Assembly (NCBI GenBank): GCA_002633005.1
Contig: NMRA01000025.1
Coordinates: forward strand, 533,181-597,180
Length of the DNA stretch: 64,000 bases
Direction of reading: 5' to 3'
Origin: Phoronis australis
Taxonomy: Eukaryota; Phoronida; Phoronidae
The notes under the pieces were generated by a model, which saw nothing but the letters and a program-made list of their open reading frames with translations, made no database searches and was not told the origin of the DNA. Below, piece after piece: positions 43,213 through 54,935 of this stretch; positions within the stretch are counted from its first letter, which is position 1, and each line of letters opens with the position of its first letter. The position numbers were made by a program, and so were the translations under genes.

Positions 43213-46200
43213 GCAAGTGAACTGAACTTCTGTGTGTGATTTTTTTTAAAAAGCATGTCCTTAACTATCAGCAGTTTCTTCGAAATATGAAATGCATGCT
43301 GGTCTAATAGCCATTGTATGTTTTTAAAATTTCTAAAATGTTTGTGGAAATCATTTACAAGGAAAGGAAAATTAACAAAGGCTCGTTATGGGCGAGGAGA
43401 TCTGATAAAAAGGTACATTTTATAGACTTTTGAAAATGTTTATATGTTATCGAAGATTCTTCCCTGTGCACAGGCTGTTTGAGATCGACCAACTCCATGG
43501 CAACCAATATTCTCAGAAATCTCGAACAGCGTGTTGGATTGCTGAGTACGTCGTTTACTTATTGACTCCTTACTTCTTAAAGCTGCTCTGCCATGTTCTG
43601 TTCTCAAAAATAACTTTTTCCAGGTGTGTTTACCCTTCCAAAGCAGCATTGCTGTGTTTTTACGGCTTACTTGACTTCAACTTGAATCCAGAATTTCTGA
43701 AAATTATCGTAACGGCCACAGTGCCTTGACAGCTGTGGCCAACCTGCTGGACTTACAGCCTGTTCTTAAAATGAACTGCTGCTTTTTCTAGGTAAATGAA
43801 GTGTTTGCTGGTGACATCTGTGCACTGTTTGGAATAGACTGTGCCAGTGGTGACACATTCGTCACCAAGGGCAACACCAACATCTCCATGGAGTCGATTT
43901 ACGTGCCTGACCCAGTCATCTCCATGTCCATTCGGCCAGAAAACAAAAACAACACGGAGGCCTTCTCGAAGGGCATCAATCGTTTCACCAAGGAGGATCC
44001 GACGTTTCGCGTGCATTATGACAACGAAAGCAAGGTGTGTCTCTTTGTTGCTTGATAAAACTGCATTTCCTCCTTTTGAAGTTATATTGAGCACTGTTTA
44101 TGTGACATGACTATTACCTTGGGACATTTTGTTTCACACAATGGCAAATGTTGAATGTTTTGTTAAAAATTTTCAACAATCTTGATAATGTCATGAAATT
44201 AGACTAATTAGCACTTTTGTGTGATATGATTACCATATAGTCGGAATACAGTTCTTAGGTGATATTTTTGGGTTAATAAACTACTTCATCATTTTATCTC
44301 ACTTTGAATTTGTCCTTTTTTGACCCACTGAAGCAGCACTCATTGTAACTTTGATGCACCACAAAAGTCCATTTGGAATGACGTCAAACTTCACTGTTTG
44401 TAAATCTGTTGGAATGTAATTCTGGTTTTTAATGACATCTTTCAGTTGCTAAAATTTATCATGTTGCCTAAATTAGTGAAAACAAAGGAAAGGATTTTAT
44501 GTAAAATTATGTAGGACCTTACCAGCCAAAAACCTATAAAAGTATAGATTTAACTCCGTTAAAGTCTATATTTTCTCAAATTAGAAAGCCTGTAGAATAT
44601 GATTTTCACTTTATGCAAAACTGACATTATGTGGGTAACGTGACCATGTCTTTTAGTAACATTTATTTAAAAAGAATGTCTTTGAGAACAATGCATAAAG
44701 CCAAGTGTCTGAAAGTTTCATATGATTCCAGTCAGCCATTTGTGAAGTACGATGTTCCGGAGCCAAATTTGGGTATTTTTCTAGGGTCCTGTATAAACTT
44801 AAGGAGATAAACGTAACAAATGGACCTCCAGATCCAAATTGGCACAAAATGCCTTTTAATTCTAGGAATTTGTGATTAGCATTTATTTTGCACAAGATGT
44901 TACACTCACTGTTTAATTCTATTTAGGAAACAATTGCTTCTGGCATGGGTGAGCTTCACCTGGACATCTATGCACAGCGTCTGGAACGCGAGTACAACAC
45001 CAAGTGCAGTCTGGGAAAACCCAAGGTGGCATTTCGCGAGACGCTTGTGGAGCCGGTCGAGTTCGATTATCTCCATAAAAAGCAGACGGGTGGCCAGGGA
45101 CAGTACGGCCGGGTAATAGGGGTGATGGAGCCCCTAGGACCAGACGAGTATACTAAAATCCAATTTGTTGACGAAACTGTGGGTACAAATGTGCCGAAGA
45201 CGTACGTACCGTCAATTGAGAAGGGATTCCGTGCTGCTTGCGAGAAGGGGTTGCTCACGGGGCACCTGGTGTCTGGCCTGAAGATTCGCCTGCAGGATGG
45301 TGACCACCACATTGTGGACTCGTCCGACTGGGCATTCCAACAAGCTGCAGAGGGAGCCTATAAGCAGGTGAGCTTTATTTGAAACCATATGGCCATTGGC
45401 CCAAAGTATTGCAAATACAACAACGCTACAAGCAATAAATTGGGACTCTTAAGAGCAAAGCGAACAAATTTTAGATGCGAAATATCAGGAGCTTTTGTTA
45501 GGAATTCCAATTTAAATAATGTAGGATGATAAAAGCGACCACTAAGTATTGTATCCGAAAATTTTGGTGCGCACTGCACACCAAGAGAAAGTAGTATTTG
45601 TTTTCCACACGGCCTTAGTTCATACCTACTAGACAACCTATTTTCATGAGGAATATTTGTGTGGTGGCCTCTTTCACGAAAGCAGTCGATGGTAAGAACA
45701 CCACAGTCGATTCCGATTAACCATTTCTGAATAATTCTCTTGGAAATACTTTGGTTTAAAACTCACATAGTAAGACAGTTTCACGTTACATTCAATATCC
45801 GATATGCAGCCTTGTAGATGGCAGTTGCTGACACACTGGGAAAATTCTGTTTAGAAATGTGCTTGTTGTGCCACACTCTGGCTAATTTAAACATATGAAG
45901 AGCTGTTCACCAACTGTAGTTGCCTTACAAAGCTTGCTCAATTACAAGATCTTTCCATCAGATGTGATTATAACACTTTAGTAAATGTTGACTATTCAAT
46001 GACCTGGATGTCACTCTCAGACATTGGCAAACAGCACATCATTATGTATACTTACAACATTCTTCACAATTTTAATAATTATTCCAATTCACTTCTCTTT
46101 AACAACTTCAGACAGACACAATTTCGTGAGTTTGTAATCCCTCATAATTTTTCGAATTCATTTCGTAAATCTCCTCTTTCTCAGTGCATCCACCTGTGGA

Positions 46201-47608
46201 ATGTTATTCCTTGTCATCCCAAAATAACGCATAGTTTTCAATAATGCATAGTTTTCAATAACGCATAGTTTTCAATAACGCATAGTTTTCAATAACGCAT
46301 AGTTTTCAATCGCTTAAACTTGCTGTGAAAAGATATCATAAATAATCTGCTTGCATATGTTATCGATTTGCAGGCAGTAATTGTATTTTGTTCAATTACT
46401 TATGATGAAATAATTAGCTATCTAAGTTGAATACTCAATTCTAACATGACCCAGATCTCATTTGAGCGAGTCAGAGTGACTAAATAGTAGCCAGAGTTAA
46501 TTCTACAGTACACGCCAAAAGTATTCAGGCAAAATGACCCATAATTCCCTGTCATGACCGCTGGGTAGAAGTGAAATTTACTGTTAGAGTAGTCTCCCCT
46601 GATGACTGACAGTGAAGGGGAATTAACAGGAAAGTTATCAAGGTGTCTCAGCCATTCTGTAATTAGAATTTTGATGCTACAGTACCGTAGTTATTACCAG
46701 TTAGTTTTGATGTTACCAGAATGGGACATCAAGACAGGGAAACGGTGTTTTGTGTGCTGTTATATATCTTGTGTCACAGTATTTAGTTGGATTTAAAGCA
46801 ATTGAGTTGGGATCGGAAAAATGTCTTTGCAAGATAAACAGGATCTGTAATTTTAGTAAGGGTAGCCGTTGCTTTCTCATTCAAGATTTGAAAAATCCAT
46901 TTCTAGCCTTGTTATGTTGGTCTCAAACTTCTTGTCATTGTGCGAAGAATTGCTTGCTGAAGTAGTTGAATTTAAAGACAAGGGGTTGCACCATACAAAG
47001 GCTATTAATACTTCCTAAGCACTCGATACACTCAAACATATAGATATCAAATCAAATCTTATTACGAGATCTTATCTTGGTTTAAAAACAGAATTGAAAT
47101 TACCTAAATGGCCGAGCGCTCGAACTAGCACAATGTACTGTCAGAGTTCAGCAAATCCTGATTAGTGATTTTACTATAAGTGAATTGCATTATTTCTGTG
47201 TATTTCAAGATTTTTTGGTTAATAAAACAAATATAAGGTTATTGTCTTCATTAGGTGTGCGAAGATGGCAACTGGACTATTCTGGAACCAGTAATGACCG
47301 TGGAGGTGAATGCACCCATCGAGTTCCAGGGCGTCCTGATGGCTGGGCTCAACAAACGCCGTGCCATCATCACAGGTACCGACTCAGCACACGATTACTT
47401 TACAGTGTTCTGTGAAGTTCCGCTCAACGAGATGTTTGGCTATGCGACGGAGCTACGGTCGAACACGCAGGGCAAGGGCGAGTTTTCAATGGAGTATGCC
47501 AAGTACTGCCCGACCAACACAGAGACACAGATGGAGCTTGTGCGGCTGTTGGAAGAGGAGCGCGAGGCCAGTGCGACTGGCAAAGCAAAGTCTAAGAAAA
47601 AGAACTGA
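42007..47608 (+). CDS. GFM1: GFM1, mitochondrial elongation factor G (whole gene, 4 coding exons)
   Basis: EF-G1 is the GTPase that drives translocation of tRNA and mRNA on the mitochondrial ribosome. Exons 42007-43212, 43792-44034, 44927-45367 and 47255-47608 all join in phase 0 to 747 residues, the usual family length. Seen: an Arg-rich presequence (about 1-30) for matrix import, P-loop AHIDSGKTT (49-57), RGITI (94-98), DTPGHVDF (116-123) and NKLDR (170-174), then domain II, domain IV with [19 protein letters not shown], and domain V with [18 protein letters not shown]. The sequence matches GFM1 rather than GFM2. Intron 1 uses a GC donor. Four coding exons is far fewer than in vertebrates. 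Confidence 0.95.
43792..44034 (+). CDS. GFM1: GFM1 exon 2
   Basis: An 81-codon exon starting [21 protein letters not shown] and ending NESK before GTGTGT. It covers the end of domain II and the start of domain III. The acceptor is TTTTTCTAG. Confidence 0.93.
44500..44670 (+). repeat. Interspersed repeat, related copy at 50805-50975
   Basis: TGTAGGACCT, AGATTTAACTC, TATATTTTCT and GACCATGTCTTTT recur in the same order at 50805-50975. It is probably the same element family as 41530-41880, lying in GFM1 intron 2. Confidence 0.45.
44927..45367 (+). CDS. GFM1: GFM1 exon 3
   Basis: A 147-codon exon opening [17 protein letters not shown] and ending EGAYKQ before GTGAGC. It carries domain IV, which reaches into the ribosomal A site during translocation. 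Confidence 0.93.
45999..46225 (+). pseudogene. Remnant of a LINE C-terminus
   Basis: An open frame ends in [17 protein letters not shown], the pattern (aromatic/basic, hydrophobic, then WN-LP) commonly seen at the C-terminus of non-LTR reverse transcriptases. Nothing else of the element is recognisable. It lies in GFM1 intron 3. Confidence 0.4.
46228..46312. repeat. 17-bp tandem repeat, five copies
   Basis: Five head-to-tail copies of CGCATAGTTTTCAATAA, almost perfect, in GFM1 intron 3. Confidence 0.92.
46503..46765 (+). mobile_element. Tc1-like MITE, best copy
   Basis: Starts TACAGTACACGCCAAAAGT and runs through GCAAAATGACCCATAATTCC, GGGGAATTAACAGG and TAGAATTTTGATGC. The terminus is similar to Tc1 ends, with TA in front. 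Used here as the reference for the five copies in the window. Confidence 0.6.
47255..47608 (+). CDS. GFM1: GFM1 last exon
   Basis: Starts after TTCATTAG with [14 protein letters not shown] and ends with a lysine-rich tail (GKAKSKKKN) and TGA. It contains domain V, including [19 protein letters not shown]. Confidence 0.93.
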   Translation: MCEDGNWTILEPVMTVEVNAPIEFQGVLMAGLNKRRAIITGTDSAHDYFTVFCEVPLNEMFGYATELRSNTQGKGEFSMEYAKYCPTNTETQMELVRLLEEEREASATGKAKSKKKN

Positions 47609-50024
47609 TGCTCACATAATTAGCGACGGGGCTTCGGTACTCGAGTAATCCCCCTTGATGAGCGACTAGTTGCACTTGAATCATGGACAAACGATGTTGC
47701 GTGCCAACTGAGAAATCTCCACACAGTCCTGTTTCCACAAGTGGTGCTAGTATAAGACAACACTCCCGAGATATCAACCGGACTTATGCTGCGTTGATAT
47801 TTTGGACATAAAGTACACACAGGGCACCCTCTACTCATCTTCCAAAAATGGTCCTGATACTTATTCGAGGATATATAACCACTAGTCAGGGTCCAGAGTC
47901 TAATCTTTGTACTCGAAATTCTTTATATTTTAAGTTCAACTTTAATCAAGACAAATTGTTGTCTGTTTTTTCTGTGTTCGAGTTTGTGATGGTTTATGCT
48001 GATTATTGTGTAGTCCCAAGTCTGTATTTGATGACCTCTATATTCGAGTTCCAATTTTCAGTGAAGTCGAGAGTTTGAGTAAAAGTTTGAAATTTTGTGT
48101 TCTAACTTGAACATGTAGCCTTATAGTAGAGGTCATCAACTGTAAGCTAGGATGACACAGTTATCCACATAAACCATACATGTAGTATACTCGAGAACAG
48201 AATTAGACATTTATCTCAAGATTGTACAAAAGTAGAATTAAAAATGTCAAAATAATTCCATATCAAATACAAGGAATAGGCTGTAACCCCTGATTACATT
48301 GGTTTTCAACAAGGGCTAATGAAAGATGTACGTGTAGAAAATAGGCAAAATCTGAAAGCAAAAACTTTCTAATCTCAGTGTTGTTTATCCCATCTAATTT
48401 GTTTAAACTACAAGTACCTGTTTTGAAAATTACAGAACTAGAAAATAGAATGGTTGCTTAGCTACCAAGAATATCATAAAATTGAGGCTACAGACACATC
48501 TCCTGTGCAATTAACAAATCGTTCATTATAAAGCAATCTTGTCATGCAAAAAAACAAACCAGAGTTCCCAAAATTAATCACAGTGTGTAGTGGTAACAAA
48601 AGTTTTATAGTCTGTTCTTTTGTAAAACAATGGAAGAGCCATTGGCGAGTCAATTTTTAATGAAATTGTGTAGATTTGTGTTTTGTGCTAATTTATTTAT
48701 TTTTATTGATGAGTTTGCATCAAAAGTAAATGAGTGAACAGGACAACATCCTTTTTGTTCCAAACACAAGGTCATGGTTAAAAATAGTGCTTTTTGAGTT
48801 CGACCAAACATTCAAAGGAGAAAGTCAACGTTTTCAGCGTTGCCTCATAATTTTCCAGCATTCAGTACTGTTTTTCAGCTCCTTATTAAAAAGATCACAT
48901 CTTGTTTCTGTATGAACTTCCATTGAGTAGACATTATCTTTGGCTTGCTTATGAACACAGCCTGGCGATCACTGTGTTTACTCAATAAATACAGAAGCAA
49001 TTGGATGTCGACTCATTTTGAGCTGCTTGTAACTGAATGGCATACGGTGTGAAGGGTTCAGAACTAGTTGTTGGGCATACTATAATACAAAGCATGCCCA
49101 AACAAGGGTTCAATACTATGTATTGAAAAGAAATTGAAACACTGGTTTTAATGGAAACTTGGAGCAAGGAATAAGTTTTGAACAGCTTGGAAGTGTCGAG
49201 CAAAAACGACATGGCATTTGCGCAGGGCATGGCCCCTGAAAACTGCTGGTGGAAAAACTGCATAAGTGAACGCAGTGTAATCAGTCATTTGTTTTCTTAG
49301 TGAAGTTAACTCCAAAAGTATTGGCTTTACCCTTTTAGACGTCAACCCATGTTCCCACACATGGTCTCAACACAGCAATGTGCACGTCGTGGAAGGACTT
49401 GCACAAAATTTCAAGATAACAGGACTGAAGGTGTATACCTAAAACAAGGTTGGGAAGTTATTCTCCTTAATAGTGACCATTTGCAACAAGCAAGATTTTT
49501 TAAGTCGTTAAAATCAAGGTTCAGAGATATAAGTAAACCAGCTACACAACAAAAATTGTATATATAACCTGAAGGAAAAACATTATAGGTGTATATATTT
49601 CATAAAACAATTCATTTGTGATTGGTTAGACGGATGATAAACTACTGAAACTAATAATGAGATTCATAAATGCACTTCTAAGCACAACAGCGTACAGGTA
49701 AAAAATACAAGTAAAATTTTCAATGGTAATTTGCGATTCATGTAAAACCCTTGCCTCAAATGGGGAATTTCCTCATGAGCGCCGATATAGAAACAACATT
49801 TTTGAAATAATCAAAACAAACGCACATCATGGTAGTGTTTGCTGTTGTTTCTCAGGAGGCGTTTCCAGGTTCCGAAAGACATCCAGCCAAACAATCTTGA
49901 GCGTTTTTCAGGTGGTTTTATGGAAACTAGAATGTCCGTCAGTTATGCACAGCTACATAAACTTCCATAAGCATCTGATAATGGTATTCAATTCTTTTCA
50001 TGATCCAACTTTGTCAATTCTCCC
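47609..50024. other. GFM1-RIC3 intergenic span
   Basis: The convergent 3' ends of GFM1 (plus) and RIC3 (minus) face each other here. The nearest plus-strand AATAAA I noticed is at 48984-48989, about 1.4 kb after the GFM1 stop. No further gene is supported. Confidence 0.4.
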
Positions 50025-50444
50025 CTACAGATCGGATGCTGCCCTTCGCCTTATCCCATCGGCAAGGATACTCTTCTCGTGTTCAGATTCACATTCCAGC
50101 TCCTCGATGATTTCATCTACGTCGCCCGATTCTTTCTCAGCAACACTCTCCTGAGCATCCCCAATCTTAGTCCTCAAATGAGCCTGGTCACATTCGGCCA
50201 ACTCACGGTCATCCACATGACCATCCTCGCTGACATCATCGCTTGTGTCACCATCAAACTCGAGATCAGAGGTGTTCAAGACATCCTCTTGGCCACAACT
50301 GCCATCCATGTCATTATGATTAACAAGGTCTTCCATAACTGTATCTTCCGCACAGCTCTCATGTTCCTTCCCACTACCGTATACTGCTGAGATATTATCA
50401 ACATCCAAGTTGTCTTTATTTGATGGCTTCTCACAGCTATTCTC
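50025..50444 (-). CDS. RIC3: RIC3 last exon
   Basis: Begins after TCTCCAG in phase 0 and codes for 139 residues, strongly acidic, ending RRRAASDL and TAG at 50025. There is no domain; acidic tails of this kind vary widely among RIC3 proteins. Confidence 0.78.
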   Translation of the reverse strand, partial: ENSCEKPSNKDNLDVDNISAVYGSGKEHESCAEDTVMEDLVNHNDMDGSCGQEDVLNTSDLEFDGDTSDDVSEDGHVDDRELAECDQAHLRTKIGDAQESVAEKESGDVDEIIEELECESEHEKSILADGIRRRAASDL

Positions 50445-53400
50445 CTGGAGATGGGATAAACACAAGTGATTATGCCTGGTATACTTGCTGACCTTCAATA
50501 CATGACATACTAAATAAGGTTGGATAACAATTAGCCAGCCATGTGCACATACAAGTTTAAGAAAGTGCAACTTGCACGCTAATTCCTTATCTCTAAGATT
50601 GCTTGTTCAAATTAGTTGGAAACATAACATACAGTGACGATGTGAATATGAAGTGGGTTGAAAATTGCCAAATGTTTTTGAAGTATAAATTTGTGTCGAA
50701 AACGATACGCTGAAAATCAGAGTAGACAATGTTCAACTAGCATTGTCGTTTAGTTCCAGCTATACATTAGCACAGTTAGCAGCATGCAAATACATGTTTA
50801 AGGTTGTGTAGGACCTCATCAGCAAGTGTGTACATGCTGCCACATCTGATCTGAGAACTATAAGATTTAACTCTCAGTACAAGTATATTTTTTCTAAAAG
50901 TAGAAACTAGCCACTAGAATCCATTTCTGCATACCAATCTGCCAGTGATTAGAACTCATGACCATGTCTTTTTAATGAAATTTAGGAAAAAAGAAATGTA
51001 CATAAGCAGTAAACTATTGGCATCTGAAATAACATTAACCAAATTTCACATTTTTTCATAAATATCACAAGTCCTGTTTTTGATAACCCAAAAAGTGGAT
51101 CATTTAAAAAACAATTACACACATCATTTTGGAGAACAGGACAAAAAGCATTAAAGTTGAAAGTTAAGTTCAATCTGATCAGTTATATAATATATCTGCA
51201 GACATAATAATCCATAGTTGAAAATTTTTCAAGGGTCTTACATAACCTCAACTAACTTCCGCTTGGTATGGCATTGACAGGAACAAACATTTGAATTATT
51301 GAAGGAGAGGGCCAGCACACGTTGAGTTTTGTAACTAATGGAAGCAACAGGCCTGGACATATACCACCCTGTAACTAATGGGAGCAACAGGCCTGGACAC
51401 TTACCACCCTGTAACTAATGCAAGCAACAGGCCTGGACATGTATACCACCCTGTAACTAATGGAAGCAACAGGCCTGGACACATACCACCCTGTAACTAA
51501 TGGAAGCAACAGGCCTGGACACATACCACCCTGTAACTAATTGACATCATTTATTATATTATGACTTTCTGGACCAATCTAATAAAGGAACCATAGAATA
51601 GTCACATGTCAACCATACTTACANAGAACAGGACAAAAAGCATTAAAGTTGAAAGTTAAGTTCAATCTGATCAGTTATATAATATATCATCAGACATAAT
51701 AATCCATAGTTGAAAATTTTTCAAGGGTCTTACATAACCTCAACTAACTTCCGCTTGGTATGGCATTGACAGGAACAAACATTTGAATTATTGAAGGAGA
51801 GGGCCAGCACACGTTGAGTTTGGTAACTAATGGAAGCAACAGGCCTGGACATATACCACCCTGTAACTAATGGGAGCAACAGGCCTGGACACTTACCACC
51901 CTGTAACTAATGGAAGCAACAGGCCTGGACATGTATACCACCCTGTAACTAATGGAAGCAACATGCCTGGACACATACCACCCTGTAACTAATGGAAGCA
52001 ACAGGCCTGGACACATACCACCCTGTAACTAATTGACATCATTTATTATATTATGACTTTCTGGACCAATCTAATAAAGGAACCATAGAATAGTCACATG
52101 TCAACCATACTTACAAGAGAGGACTCAGTGCTTGTGAATACTACAACATACTTTGGCTCATCTCACTATATCCAAAATAATACATTTTCTTGAAAAAAAA
52201 TGTTTTGCTCAAATGCAGGTGCACACTTCCATGCTTCAACTATAGGCACAGGCAGCTATTCCTTGTATGTATGCAGGTCTAAAATGGCCGGTGTGCTTCT
52301 TGTGTAGGTTTGCCCACGTTTAGTAGTTTTCATTTTATTACCGACTTCATTAGTATTGAATACAAGTCAACATCTACCATTTTGTAATGGACAATTTTAA
52401 AAGCTTGATTCACATACTATTTCAAAATTTTGCTCTATGCTTTATGCTCTAAGTGCACACAGGCCCCCTTATGGATGTAGGCGATGATTCTCATATGGGC
52501 TCATGCGCCTAAATAAGTGCATAATTATGTACCTTGCTGAGTTTTTCTTGAGTCATGCTTTCCACATCCTCTGTCTTTTTGCTGACTGCCTGCATGGCCT
52601 TCATAATTTGTTTCATTTGTTCCTCAGTCTCAAGGAGGCGTTGCTGCAGAACCCTGAGTTCTTGTGTGCCTGTAAAGATGAGAACCAAGTGTTGCAGTCT
52701 TGACAATATACCACAAATTTCGGAAATAGTTGTTACTAAAAGGTTCCTCAATTTAGAGCAAGATAAGGTGAAACAATGAAATCTTATTTCGTTAACTTCT
52801 TGGCAAAAACAGAATAAAATATGCTTACTAAAGCAGCTATAAACCTGCACCATAACATGAGTTCTGCATCGTCCCAGTTTACCCCAACCGTTCATGAACA
52901 GCCCACTGTCATATCAGTTACCCAGCACTAATGAAGTGGAAATAATTCCATCCCCACTACTTTGCTCATCAGAAAAGAAGCTGAAATTAACTCAATCTAT
53001 CAATGCAGTTACAACTACACCTCAGTTCAAATGCCTCCCGCTTTGCCAAGTGTTCAAAGTTGACGGGTAAAATTTTCGCACCTGGAAACAATTTGATTGT
53101 GACACCAGTGTAAACACGCTTAACATGACATGGTTCCGTCCAAGAATGAACTTTTGATCTAGACCACTAACCACTATAAAATTGATTTTATTGATTTTAA
53201 CTTGTCCATAACAAGATTGAAAGTTATTTCTGGGATTGGAAACGCCAAGTGAAAGTGCGTTCTTCCTTGAGACCTAGTTGGTAAACCAACCCTCAAGTTT
53301 TTACTCGTTTTTGCTTGTCACTCTGCCATTTGCATTTTTTATTCTACCGGTGAACTCATGAACTAAAGCATTCACTGGGCTTATTGGCTGGCATTCAGGT

Positions 53401-54904
53401 GACTGCGTAACATTATTAGGTCAAAAACTATGACTAGAAGATGGTAGATGATTTGATTCACTGATGTTAGAGGAAGGTAAAAAGAAACCAAATACAACCG
53501 GTAAGATCGTTTACAGTTTCTTGAACATGTCAAAGGAATTTGATTTGGTTAGTACTAACATTAATAAATACACTGAGCAAGAATTTTCTGCCTCCAGCTC
53601 TATTAAAGAGCTGAGTATTGGCCACTTGAGACCATCCTCTGTGCATAAAATGAAGCACCATGACAATTAAACTTGTAGAACCTAATCTCTTGCAATAACA
53701 CACTGTCAATTCTTTCGGAGCCCTAAAATCACCTCAAATTTGACTAAGGAATAATTTGAGAACAATTTCATAATAATGAATAGTCTAAAGCAAAATTTTT
53801 TTTTTTTTTAAGTAAGGCAGGTTTATTACACAATTTTTCATTTGTTTAGTTAGACACATACAGCTTTCATGGTGAATTTTTTTAAAAGCTGGCTTTGGCG
53901 ATTATTGTTCTTCAAGGCTGAGGAAATGTTACTGCACTGTGCACACTGGCACACTGAATGATGCGCCATCTCAACCAATTTGTGACAACAAATACATATA
54001 ACTGAGAAATACTAATATGAATAACCACTAGCGTACTCATGTTGTTGTAGTCACCATCGAGATCGCTACACTTCTCCAGCAGATGCTCAAACCGTTTCTG
54101 TTTGCGTTTCTTCTTCAAATACTCTTTGTAGTCCTCGTCCAATCCTTCCAAGTCACTGTCATCGTCATTGGCACCAACGTAACGAAACTCCTTCGCCTGG
54201 CCATCGTATCGAATGTTTCGGTATGCGTCCAAGTCGCGCTGTCGTAGACTTTCGAGGGTGTGTCTACCACTGGGCTTTCCATCTCGATTTAAAATCTATG
54301 ATAGGGTGGATAGAACACAATCAAGAACCAGCAAGTTGAGCAAATATTCCTTTTACCACAACAATTAGTTATGCCCACTTACCTATGGCGAGGAGGCAGT
54401 GTTGGCCAGTGGGACAACTGTTTGCTTCCTCAAGGACGTGGGTTGGAGTCCCACTGGGGCACACTGCTGGACCCTTGAGTCAGGTCTCTAGCTTCTCAAC
54501 TCAGTTTTGACTATATATTAATAAACAATAAAAGTGGTTCAAAGTGATCAGTGCAATGGGCCCACCTGTATGGTCTGTGCCCGTCTGGTACAACGAGTAC
54601 CAGACACGTCTGGTACAATGAGTACCAGACCGCCTGCAATTATTTTTATGCATACCCACAAAGAAATATCAGATTTTTTTGCCAAAACCAGATCACAGTG
54701 ACAAAAGTATTTAAACCTAAGAAAAAAACTTTTTATCAACAAGAATTATGGACTGATTCCGTTGTATTGATGAAAACGTAAACACAAATCACCATACCAA
54801 TAACACGTCATAAACTTGTATACAGGAACTAGAACTAGGTAATTCTGATTTTAGACCAAGGTAATAACAGAAAATGGGTAACATATGCTTTGACAATGAT
54901 TGAC

Positions 54905-54935
<31 letters not shown>

